Below are positions 1 through 5,807 of a DNA stretch of 5,807 nt, in pieces (the stretch's first letter is position 1; each line of letters opens with the position of its first letter). Under the pieces are notes generated by a model. That model was given only the letters and a program-made list of their open reading frames with translations, was not told where the DNA came from and did not search any database. The translations under genes and the position numbers were made by a program. Where the stretch lies: positions 1-5,807 of the forward strand of contig JANLSO010000090.1 in NCBI GenBank assembly GCA_031362405.1, written 5' to 3'. Origin of the DNA: JANLSO01 sp031362405. Lineage in GTDB: Bacteria > Actinomycetota > Thermoleophilia > Miltoncostaeales > Miltoncostaeaceae.

Positions 1-695
1 GCGGACGAGCGCAGGCGAATGCGGCCGAGGGTCCAGATCGCCTCGACGCCATCGCGCCAGGTCAGCTTTTTGCCCTCCTCGCGGCTGCGCGCCGCGTAGG
101 AGATCGGCACCTCGAAGATCCGATGGCCGCGCTTCAAGAGCTTGCCGGTGATCTCCGGTTCGATGTTGAAGCGGTCGCACTGCAGGTCGAGCTCACGCCA
201 CAGATCCAACGACATCACTTTGAAGCAGGTCTCCATGTCGGAGATGTAGGTGTTGAACAGGACGTTCGTCGCCAGCGTCACCATGCGGTTGCCGATCACG
301 AACCAGTACGAGTACGCGGAGTGGCCGCCGAAGCTGCGCGCCCCGAAGACCACCGTCACGCCCTGCCGGGCGAAGGGTGCGAGCAGGGTGGGGTAGTCGT
401 CGGGGTCGTACTCGAGGTCGGCATCTTGAATGAGTGCCACATCGCCTGTCGCCGCCGCGATCGCGGTACGGATGGCGTTGCCCTTACCCTTGTTGACGGG
501 GTGGTGGATCACCTGGGTGGGATGACGCCACTCACGCGCGTCGAGGATCTCCGCGGTGCGGTCCTTCGAGCCGTCGTTGACGACCACCAGCTCGGCCACC
601 TCAGGTCGCGCCTCGACGGCGTCGAGCAGCCGTTCGAGGGTCGCTTCCTCGTTGTAGACGGGAATCATCACCGACAGACGAGGGGTCGTGCTCAC
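1..695 (-). CDS. Family 2 glycosyltransferase, polyprenyl-phosphate mannosyltransferase-like, 3'-partial
   Basis: The frame opens with GTG at 695 and stays open to the left edge, giving 231 complete codons plus two bases. It is a GT-A fold, inverting GT2 enzyme expected to act at the cytoplasmic face of the membrane. Motifs in order are LSVMIPVYNEE at 7-17, VVVNDGSKDRT at 37-47 (Asp41 for nucleotide binding), NKGKGNAIRTAI at 68-79, the metal-binding DADLEYDP at 91-98 (Asp91, Asp93), FGARSFGG at 117-124, SDMETCFKV at 152-160, NIEPEITGKLLKRG at 177-190 and ISYAARSREEGKKLTWRDG at 198-216. This pattern is that of dolichol/polyprenyl-phosphate sugar synthases and their bacterial relatives. No membrane segment is visible so far, but C-terminal helices could lie beyond the edge. 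The GTG overlaps the TGA of the flippase-like gene by four bases, and no other start fits before the conserved core. Donor sugar is not readable; GDP-mannose or GDP-rhamnose is suggested only by the neighbours. Confidence 0.9.
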   Translation of the reverse strand, partial: MSTTPRLSVMIPVYNEEATLERLLDAVEARPEVAELVVVNDGSKDRTAEILDAREWRHPTQVIHHPVNKGKGNAIRTAIAAATGDVALIQDADLEYDPDDYPTLLAPFARQGVTVVFGARSFGGHSAYSYWFVIGNRMVTLATNVLFNTYISDMETCFKVMSLDLWRELDLQCDRFNIEPEITGKLLKRGHRIFEVPISYAARSREEGKKLTWRDGVEAIWTLGRIRLRSS

Positions 696-1759
696 CCGTT
701 CACCACGCTGTGCTCCATTCGACCGAAGTTACGTAACGAGGCGCCGGCCCGCAGCGCGATGAGGATGCCCGCCAGGGTGGTGGGAACGAACCACACCGCC
801 TGCATCACGACAGAAAACGCGAACGCCTCGTCGCGGCCAATCGCAAAGAGGCCCAGAGCCGCGACGGCGAGCCACTGGTAGGTGCCGACGAAACCCGGTG
901 ATGAGGGGATCGCCACGCCGAGGTTCATGACCGCGGTGATGAATACCCATTCCAAAGGCGAGAGGTCGATGCCGAGCGACGCGGCCACCGACGCGACGCC
1001 CAACGCCCAGATCAGCCACGCGGCAATGCTGAGGAGGCCCGCGGGCACAAGGTCACGCAGCGACACCGAGGCGGCGACACCCCTCACAAGCCCCGAGATC
1101 TGGCGACGTAGGCGCGATCGACCCAGCCCGGCCTGCTCGCGCGCCCGACCACGCGCCGAGATCTCCGCGTACCACCAGGCGGCGGCGAGGCCGGCGGCGA
1201 GCACGAGGCCCAGCCCGACGGTGGCGAAAAACAGCTGTCGTACCCACATGGGGTGATCGACGAATGGGAAGCTCACGGCCAAGAGGACCAGCAGCGCGAG
1301 AAGATCGGCCGCGCGATCGACGATCACCGTCGACAGGGCGCGGGCGGCGGGCACGTGCGTGACGCGCCCCAGCCAGTAACCACGTAGCAACTCTCCCGGT
1401 CGTCCGGGCACGACGTTGTTCACCGCGACGGAGCTGATCACGAGCGCCAGAAAGTGCCGGCGCGGCGCCGAACCGGTGTGGTGCGCGATGCGCCGCCAAC
1501 GCTCTGCCTGCACGACGTAGACAAGCGCCATGCACCCAACCGCCACGGCAACCCAGAGCGGGTTCGCGTTGCCGAGGTTCGCCCAGACGCGCCCCGGATC
1601 AAGGCCGCGTACCGCGAGCCACAGGAAAGCCGCACTCGCGGGAACGCCGACCAGTAGGCCGATGACCACGCTGCGACGCGAGATCCGGCCTGAGCCTGCG
1701 AGAGCCGGTTCGCCGGTGTTTGCCTGGCCGTCAGCCAGGTGCTCCAGGGGCTGCGGCAC
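692..1759 (-). CDS. Flippase-like integral membrane protein, LPG synthase transmembrane-region family (PF03706/UPF0104)
   Basis: The 355-residue product belongs to the YbhN/UPF0104 family that also forms the membrane half of MprF lysylphosphatidylglycerol synthases. Stand-alone members are often labelled flippase-like, and many lie near glycan genes, but few have a proven substrate. After a hydrophilic stretch of about 28 residues there are membrane segments near 31-50, 66-84, 102-117, 148-166, 176-197, 239-262, 270-286, 293-307 and 312-337. Family hallmarks are NNVVPGRPGELLRGYWLGR at 114-132, the DRAADL motif at 148-153, and IPSSPGFVGTYQ at 284-295. The soluble aminoacyl-transferase domain of full MprF is absent. 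GTG 1759 is the first possible start, because a TAG lies in frame just upstream. The stop codon overlaps the start of the next gene, a family 2 glycosyltransferase, in the sequence GTGA. A role in moving or handling a lipid-linked sugar made by that enzyme is inference. Confidence 0.88.
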   Translation of the reverse strand: MPQPLEHLADGQANTGEPALAGSGRISRRSVVIGLLVGVPASAAFLWLAVRGLDPGRVWANLGNANPLWVAVAVGCMALVYVVQAERWRRIAHHTGSAPRRHFLALVISSVAVNNVVPGRPGELLRGYWLGRVTHVPAARALSTVIVDRAADLLALLVLLAVSFPFVDHPMWVRQLFFATVGLGLVLAAGLAAAWWYAEISARGRAREQAGLGRSRLRRQISGLVRGVAASVSLRDLVPAGLLSIAAWLIWALGVASVAASLGIDLSPLEWVFITAVMNLGVAIPSSPGFVGTYQWLAVAALGLFAIGRDEAFAFSVVMQAVWFVPTTLAGILIALRAGASLRNFGRMEHSVVNG

Positions 1760-1805
1760 CGCGACACCCTACTCATCGGGGTCAGCGGGGGCGTGCGCGG
1801 GTGGG
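1760..1805 (-). other. 46-base spacer between the large membrane protein and flippase-like genes
   Basis: This is the longest gap in the window. I see no inverted repeat followed by T residues, so there is no terminator, and no convincing -35/-10 pair. It contains a TAG (1769-1771) in frame with the downstream gene, which sets an upstream limit on that gene's start. Readthrough transcription is the simplest expectation. Confidence 0.6.
1767..1770 (-). promoter_or_regulatory. Weak ribosome binding site of the flippase-like gene
   Basis: On the minus strand AGGG lies seven bases before the GTG at 1759. It is a short Shine-Dalgarno match at acceptable spacing. Its main value is that it supports GTG 1759 as the start, since the frame is closed by a TAG four codons upstream. 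Confidence 0.45.
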
Positions 1806-3911
1806 TCAGCCGGCCGCTGGCGCGACGGGGGTCGGTGGCAGCGGGTAGCGAAGCCGGATGCCGCGTCGCTCCGGGCCCTTGCCGTAGAGGCTCCACGACT
1901 CGGCGGGCGAGAGAACGACCGGTGTCCAGCGACCGTCGGCCGGGATGGGCAGGGAGATCGTCTTTGTGCCCTGGAAACGCACGCTCCGCTGGGCACCGTC
2001 GACTCCGCCGTAACGCACCGTGTTGGCGATCGGTCCCGACTCGATCGTGATGCGCGGTTCAGGGGTGCCGGGCATGCGGATCGCCCACAGATAGCCGTCA
2101 CCGCCCTGGCTCCAGACACCCTCGGCATCAGGTGACGCCCAGCCCGTGCACGGCGCCACCTGCTGCGCGGGGGCAGCGGCACCGAGGTCGACGGGGGCCA
2201 GCGTCGGCGCAGGCCCGTTCGCCGCGGCGATCTCCCAGGCCCTTACCCCTTGGTAGTCGCCAACCGGCGTCGCTCCGGGGGCCCGATCGAACACGGCGGC
2301 ACCGAAGGTCGACGACCAGAACGACCACGGCGTGCCATAGAACATGGGGTACTGCACGACGAACCTGATGTCGCCTCGTGCGAGCGCAGCGCGTTGGTCG
2401 CGCCCGAGGATGCCGCAGTCCAAGGGTCGCAGTACCCGCTGGCCCTCGACTGCCGCACGAGGTGTGTACGGCGAATAGCCGTTCGCATTGGGCCGCGGAT
2501 CGAGCATCGACGCGTACATGTACGAGACGCCCGTGGTGTTCGCCGCATCAAAGACCGGCGTCGAGATCACGCCACCGTCACGTCCTTTGAGAAGCTCGTG
2601 CTGGGCCGACAGGCCATCGACCGACCAGGTGCCGAATCGCACCTCCTTCGCGTCGACGACGACGGCGATGGCGATTGCCGCAACGACCAGGGGTGCCGCG
2701 ATGCGGCGCCAGGTCGTCGGCTGGCAGTCGAGGAACCACTGAGTCGCAAGAGCCGCGAGCAGGCCGAGCCCACAGGCGGCGATCGGCAGCGGCCGGGTGA
2801 CCGATCGTGCAAAGCCGAGGAATGAGGTGTTCTCGTGGAGTTGGACGAAGAGATGCGTGTTGGTGCCGAGGGCGAAGAAGCCGATGGCGATGCCCCAGCC
2901 GACCCAGAACCACGTCAGCTTGCGACGCCATCCGGCCAGCAGGCCGAGGGGGATCGCCGCGAGGCCGATGACGCCGAGGTAGACGAAGTGCTCGCTCCCC
3001 ACGGTCGCATCGCGGGTCCAGAAGCCGGTGCGGTTGGGTGAGTAGATCTGGGCCTCGATGAGCGGGCGCCCACCGGCCCAGAATGAGTCGGAGACCAGCC
3101 ACCAGCGCACCACCACCACCACGGCGAACGCGACGGCGATGCCGGCGAGAATGATCAGCAACGGACGCTCGCGCAGCGGACGTATTCCGAGCCGCAGTAG
3201 CGCGTACGAAACGGTCACGAGGGTGGCGAAGAGCACGAAGTAGAGCTCCCCGGCCTGGACGATCGTCAGCAGTGCGGCGACGAACGCGATCGACCACCAC
3301 GTCTGGGCTTTTCGCGAACCTGCCCGGGCGGCGCGCTCCACCGTCCACAGGGCCAATGGCACCAGGAAAACAAGCCAGGCGACGTAGTGCCCCTGAAGGC
3401 GGATGATCCGAGGAGGGAAGAACGCCACCACGAGCCCTCCGACCAACGCCGGCGCACGATCGAGGCCCGCCGCCCGCAGCCAGAGGTAGGTCGCCCCTCC
3501 GGCCAGGGGGAACGTCAGCAGCAGTACGACGTTGGAGGCGAACGGGATTCCGCCAACGGCCATGAGAGCGACGAAAATCGGCGAGAACGGCCATCCGAAC
3601 TGGTTCGGGACCTGATCGACGACACCGCCGAACGAGAGCTGATCGGCGTAGGGGTTGGCGCCCTCACTGAGCTGGTGGATCGACGCCCACCAGTGGTAGA
3701 TCAGCTCGAACGTATCGCCGTAGAAGAAGCCGTTACCGGGACCCCCGTCGAACCCGATGTACTCGGTGCCGATGTTGGTGACCGACGAGCCGATCACGAC
3801 CGCTCCGAGCAGCGCGACGCCGAGCCAGAGGGCAGCCCAGACGGCCCATCCGCCGCGGCGTCCGATGAAACGAGTCAGACGTCGTTCGCGGGCGGCCGTC
3901 ACAGGACGCAA
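1806..3911 (-). CDS. Large polytopic membrane protein, GT-C-like, with long extracytoplasmic C-terminal region
   Basis: The 701-residue product is an integral membrane protein of unproven function. A basic N-terminus (RERRLTRFIGRR, 8-19) precedes a first membrane segment at about 23-43. An outer loop at 44-108 contains FFYGDTFELIYHWW, whose Asp66 sits where GT-C glycosyltransferases often keep an acidic residue. Hydrophobic segments follow near 109-147, 153-169, 174-192, 204-220, 222-240, 250-272, 307-327, 332-349, 373-392 and 403-420. Basic residues at 192-201, 240-249 and 328-331 fit the inner side, which puts residues from about 421 to 701 outside. That tail has NGYSPYTP at 477-484, a region resembling the end of YfhO-type and other GT-C-like proteins, then a probably beta-rich stretch from about 600 to 690. 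The tail has only two cysteines, Cys499 and Cys588, which could pair. A GT-C enzyme using a polyprenyl-linked sugar is possible, but no donor or acceptor can be read. The TTG start lies three bases after the gmd stop and has no clear ribosome binding site; a GTG at 3902, three codons in, is an alternative. Confidence 0.85.
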   Translation of the reverse strand: MRPVTAARERRLTRFIGRRGGWAVWAALWLGVALLGAVVIGSSVTNIGTEYIGFDGGPGNGFFYGDTFELIYHWWASIHQLSEGANPYADQLSFGGVVDQVPNQFGWPFSPIFVALMAVGGIPFASNVVLLLTFPLAGGATYLWLRAAGLDRAPALVGGLVVAFFPPRIIRLQGHYVAWLVFLVPLALWTVERAARAGSRKAQTWWSIAFVAALLTIVQAGELYFVLFATLVTVSYALLRLGIRPLRERPLLIILAGIAVAFAVVVVVRWWLVSDSFWAGGRPLIEAQIYSPNRTGFWTRDATVGSEHFVYLGVIGLAAIPLGLLAGWRRKLTWFWVGWGIAIGFFALGTNTHLFVQLHENTSFLGFARSVTRPLPIAACGLGLLAALATQWFLDCQPTTWRRIAAPLVVAAIAIAVVVDAKEVRFGTWSVDGLSAQHELLKGRDGGVISTPVFDAANTTGVSYMYASMLDPRPNANGYSPYTPRAAVEGQRVLRPLDCGILGRDQRAALARGDIRFVVQYPMFYGTPWSFWSSTFGAAVFDRAPGATPVGDYQGVRAWEIAAANGPAPTLAPVDLGAAAPAQQVAPCTGWASPDAEGVWSQGGDGYLWAIRMPGTPEPRITIESGPIANTVRYGGVDGAQRSVRFQGTKTISLPIPADGRWTPVVLSPAESWSLYGKGPERRGIRLRYPLPPTPVAPAAG

Positions 3912-3914
3912 ACG

Positions 3915-4886
3915 CTAACGGGGTGCCGAGCCCTTCAGCCGCGTCAGATCCGAGTCGACCATCATGTTCACCAGGCCCTCGAAGTCGACCTTGGGTTCCC
4001 AGCCGAGTTTGGTCTTGGCCTTGGCGGGGTCTCCCACCAAGAGGTCAACCTCGGCGGGACGCACAAACGCCGGGTCAAGGACAACGTGTTTGTCGGGGTC
4101 GACCCCCGCCCGGGCAAACGCGAGTTGGACGAGCTTCTCGACGGTGTACGTCTCGCCGGTCGCGACGACGTAGTCGTCGGGGGCGTCCTGCTGCAGCATC
4201 AGCCACATGGCGCGCACGTAGTCGCCGGCAAAGCCCCAGTCGCGGCGGGCATCGAGGTTTCCGAGGCGTAGCTCGGTCGCCATCCCGAGGGCGATCCGGG
4301 CGACGCCGTCGGTGACCTTGCGGGTGACGAACTCCAGGCCCCGTCGGGGTGATTCGTGGTTGAAGAGGATCCCCGAGCAGCAGTACATGTCGTAGCTCTC
4401 GCGGTAATTCACGGTGATGTAGTGGCCGTACGCCTTTGCAACGCCGTACGGGCTACGCGGATAGAAAGGGGTCAGCTCGGTCTGGGGGGTCTCGCGCACC
4501 ATCCCGTACATCTCGCTCGATGATGCCTGGTAGAAGCGGATCCTCGGGTTGACCTGGCGGATCGCCTCGAGCAGGCGCGTCACGCCGACGGCGGTGAACT
4601 CGGCGGTCAGCACCGGCTGGCTCCACGAGGTCGGCACGAACGACTGCGCCGCCAGGTTGTAGACCTCGTCGGGTTCAGCTTGCTGCAGGGCGGCGGTCAG
4701 CGACGGCTGGTCGAGGAGATCCCCCTGGACGAAGTGGATGCGCTCGCGGATGTGCTCGATGCGCTCATACGACTCGGTCGAGGAGCGGCGCAGCATGCCC
4801 CACACCTCGTAGCCCTCGTCGAGAAGAAGTTCGGCGAGGTACGAGCCGTCTTGGCCGGTGATTCCGGTGATGAGCGCTACAGGCAC
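3915..4886 (-). CDS. gmd: GDP-mannose 4,6-dehydratase
   Basis: The enzyme converts GDP-D-mannose to GDP-4-keto-6-deoxy-D-mannose, the shared precursor of GDP-D-rhamnose and GDP-L-fucose, using tightly bound NADP in the cytoplasm. The 323 residues carry an almost textbook set of motifs: the Rossmann TGITGQDGSYLAELL at 7-21, DEVYNLAAQSFV at 73-84, the catalytic-loop QASSSEMYG at 120-128 (Ser123, Glu125), YPRSPYGVAK at 142-151 (Tyr147, Lys151), ILFNHESPRRG at 173-183, FVTRKVTDGVARI at 186-198, RRDWGFAGDYV at 214-224 and FVRPAEVDLLVGDP at 274-287. Length matches the compact form of the family, as in Pseudomonas aeruginosa Gmd, and lacks the extra segment of the E. coli enzyme. The start is GTG, placed directly after the TAG of the reductase gene, with a strong GGAGG five bases upstream. 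Serine replaces the threonine of the E. coli catalytic triad, a conservative change. The rmd-gmd pairing points to D-rhamnose rather than L-fucose. Confidence 0.96.
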   Translation of the reverse strand: MPVALITGITGQDGSYLAELLLDEGYEVWGMLRRSSTESYERIEHIRERIHFVQGDLLDQPSLTAALQQAEPDEVYNLAAQSFVPTSWSQPVLTAEFTAVGVTRLLEAIRQVNPRIRFYQASSSEMYGMVRETPQTELTPFYPRSPYGVAKAYGHYITVNYRESYDMYCCSGILFNHESPRRGLEFVTRKVTDGVARIALGMATELRLGNLDARRDWGFAGDYVRAMWLMLQQDAPDDYVVATGETYTVEKLVQLAFARAGVDPDKHVVLDPAFVRPAEVDLLVGDPAKAKTKLGWEPKVDFEGLVNMMVDSDLTRLKGSAPR

Positions 4887-5807
4887 CTAAACCTCCTCGG
4901 CGACGCGGCCGCGCCACCATTCGAGCGTGTCGGAAAGAGTCGTACCCAGGGGAATCTCGGCGACCCAGCCAGTGTCGGCGGTGAGCGCCTGCGGGGTACC
5001 GTAGAGATCCGGCTGCTCCCCGCTGCGAACCAGATCGGCGTCGCTGGTGAGCGTCACGTCGACGGGCGAGATCTCCACCAGCATCTCCACCAGGTGAGAT
5101 ATCGGGACCGACGCCCCCGAGCACGCCAGGTACGGAATCTCGGGTTTGCCCCGCTCCATCAGAAGGGCATAGGCCCGCACGATGTCGCGCACATCGGTGA
5201 AGTCACGGCGCGTGGAGAGGTTGCCGAGCGTGATCTGCACCTCGCGCAGCCCGTCGCGTTCGGCGACGGCGAGCTGACGCGCCACACTCGGCACGACGAA
5301 CCGCGCGTCTTGCCCCGGGCCGACGTGGTTGAAGGCGCGCACGCGGATCACCTCGACTCCGAAACCGGTGTGGTACTGGTAGGCGGCAAGATCCGCGGCG
5401 GCCTTCGAGGCGGCGTACGGCGACAGCGGGTTGAGCGGCGTGTGCGCATCCACCGGGAGGTCTTCGACGGGCACGCGCCCATAGACCTCGCCGCTGGTGA
5501 CGGTCACGCAGCGCACCGGCCGTTCGGTCAGGCGGATCGCCTCGAGGATCGACAGCGTCCCGTCGAGGTTGACGCGCCACGTACCCAGCGGGTCGGCGAA
5601 CGACCCCCCGACCGACGCGGCTCCCGCCAGATGAAAGACGCCGTCGGCGGCGCTGGAGGCGAGCATCTGCGTCATCGCGACCGGATCAGTCAGCTCGGCG
5701 GTGACCGTCGCGATGCCCTCGGGGATCGGCTCCGGCACGTTCGGCCGCAGGAGCCCGGTCACCTGGTGGCCGTCGGCCAGAAGGCGAGCACAGAGGTGGT
5801 GGCCGAC
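4887..5807 (-). CDS. rmd: GDP-4-keto-6-deoxy-D-mannose reductase (GDP-D-rhamnose forming), 5'-partial
   Basis: This is an extended short-chain dehydrogenase/reductase predicted to reduce GDP-4-keto-6-deoxy-D-mannose to GDP-D-rhamnose with NAD(P)H in the cytoplasm. The window holds 306 residues ending at a TAG stop. The frame is open to the window edge and begins V-G-H-H-L, which is the tail of the N-terminal Rossmann GxxGxxG loop, so only a short N-terminal piece is missing. A GTG at 5762 would cut into that fold and is not the start. Counting from the window edge, visible motifs are FHLAGAASV near 58-66, TSGEVYG at 104-110, the catalytic SPYAASK at 129-135 (Tyr131, Lys135), FNHVGPGQ at 159-166 and RRDFTDVRDIVRAY at 200-213. 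The FNHVGPGQ and YAASKAAADLAAYQYH stretches are typical of Rmd rather than of GDP-L-fucose synthase. The next gene encodes the enzyme that makes its substrate, which supports the call. A related 6-deoxyhexose product such as GDP-6-deoxytalose cannot be excluded by reading alone. Confidence 0.88.
   Translation of the reverse strand, partial: VGHHLCARLLADGHQVTGLLRPNVPEPIPEGIATVTAELTDPVAMTQMLASSAADGVFHLAGAASVGGSFADPLGTWRVNLDGTLSILEAIRLTERPVRCVTVTSGEVYGRVPVEDLPVDAHTPLNPLSPYAASKAAADLAAYQYHTGFGVEVIRVRAFNHVGPGQDARFVVPSVARQLAVAERDGLREVQITLGNLSTRRDFTDVRDIVRAYALLMERGKPEIPYLACSGASVPISHLVEMLVEISPVDVTLTSDADLVRSGEQPDLYGTPQALTADTGWVAEIPLGTTLSDTLEWWRGRVAEEV
4892..4898 (-). promoter_or_regulatory. Ribosome binding site of gmd inside the end of rmd
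   Basis: Read on the minus strand the sequence is GAGGAGG, then TTTAG, then the GTG start of gmd. The GGAGG core sits five bases before the start codon and is formed by the last Glu-Glu-Val codons of rmd. It fixes the GTG as the start and implies translational coupling of the two sugar-nucleotide enzymes. Confidence 0.8.

Larger units (their letters stand above)
1..5807 (-). other. Predicted polycistronic surface-glycan unit
   Basis: Five genes run in one direction with junctions of 0, 3, 46 and -4 bases and no recognisable terminator or internal promoter. Two make a GDP-6-deoxyhexose and three look like membrane-associated glycan assembly proteins. I infer co-transcription. The promoter and the ends of the cluster lie outside the window. 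Confidence 0.7.

Noticed and set aside
123..881. 252-codon plus-strand frame antisense to the GT2 and the flippase-like gene
   Set aside because: The opposite strand encodes full GT2 motifs and the C-terminal PF03706 motifs. The plus-strand product has no recognisable domain.
692..1759. MprF lysylphosphatidylglycerol synthase
   Set aside because: Only the membrane region is present; the soluble aminoacyl-transferase domain is missing and the context is glycan synthesis.
3108..3122. Short CAC/ACC trinucleotide run
   Set aside because: It simply encodes a run of valines in a membrane segment of the large membrane protein (residues 264-268) and has no repeat array character.
2578..3594. 338-codon open frame on the minus strand inside the large membrane protein gene
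   Set aside because: It is Arg-rich, lacks hydrophobic segments or motifs, and lies wholly inside a gene whose own frame gives regular membrane segments.
3387..4271. 294-codon open frame on the plus strand, antisense to gmd and the large membrane protein
   Set aside because: It spans the junction of two well-supported genes, its product is low-complexity and rich in Arg, Asp, Glu and Gly, and it matches no family I recognise. It is a high-GC shadow.
4887..5762. Complete reductase starting at GTG 5762
   Set aside because: The frame continues upstream to the window edge with V-G-H-H-L, the end of the Rossmann nucleotide-binding loop, so this start would remove an essential part of the fold. 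The gene is better read as 5'-partial.
4887..5807. Reductase as GDP-L-fucose synthase (Fcl/WcaG)
   Set aside because: Motifs such as FNHVGPGQ and YAASKAAADLAAYQYH are of the Rmd type, and the epimerase/reductase signatures of GDP-fucose synthase are not seen.

Overview
The window is a single-direction, very tightly packed stretch of five protein-coding genes, all on the minus strand, so transcription runs from the right edge to the left edge. Both end genes are cut by the window: the first lacks its N-terminus at the right edge and the last lacks its C-terminus at the left edge. The DNA is high in G+C (roughly two thirds by eye). Initiation is at GTG or TTG in all four genes whose starts are visible. 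This and the protein styles suggest an actinobacterial-type chromosome, but no marker gene fixes the phylum.

In transcription order the layout is as follows. (1) An NAD(P)-dependent SDR reductase of the GDP-4-keto-6-deoxymannose reductase (Rmd) type, 5807-4887, 5'-partial. (2) GDP-mannose 4,6-dehydratase (Gmd), 4886-3915, directly abutting gene 1 with no spacer. (3) A 701-residue polytopic membrane protein with a GT-C-like layout and a long predicted extracytoplasmic C-terminal region, 3911-1806. (4) A 355-residue flippase-like membrane protein of the PF03706/UPF0104 (LPG synthase transmembrane region) family, 1759-692. (5) A family 2 glycosyltransferase resembling polyprenyl-phosphate mannosyltransferases, 695-1, 3'-partial, overlapping gene 4 by 4 bases.

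Genes 1 and 2 together are expected to turn GDP-D-mannose into GDP-4-keto-6-deoxy-D-mannose and then GDP-D-rhamnose; this comes from family knowledge applied to clearly recognisable sequences. The three downstream genes look like the membrane side of a surface-glycan pathway: a cytoplasmic GT2 that could load a sugar onto polyprenyl phosphate or extend a lipid-linked glycan, a flippase-like integral membrane protein, and a large membrane protein that could be a GT-C enzyme acting outside the membrane. That combined reading is inference.

The rest of the window is almost empty of non-coding DNA. The only spacer longer than 3 bases is 46 bases between genes 3 and 4, and it holds at most a weak ribosome binding site. 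I see no RNA gene, mobile element, CRISPR array, terminator or convincing promoter. The many other long open frames, including long antisense ones, are high-GC shadows of these five genes.
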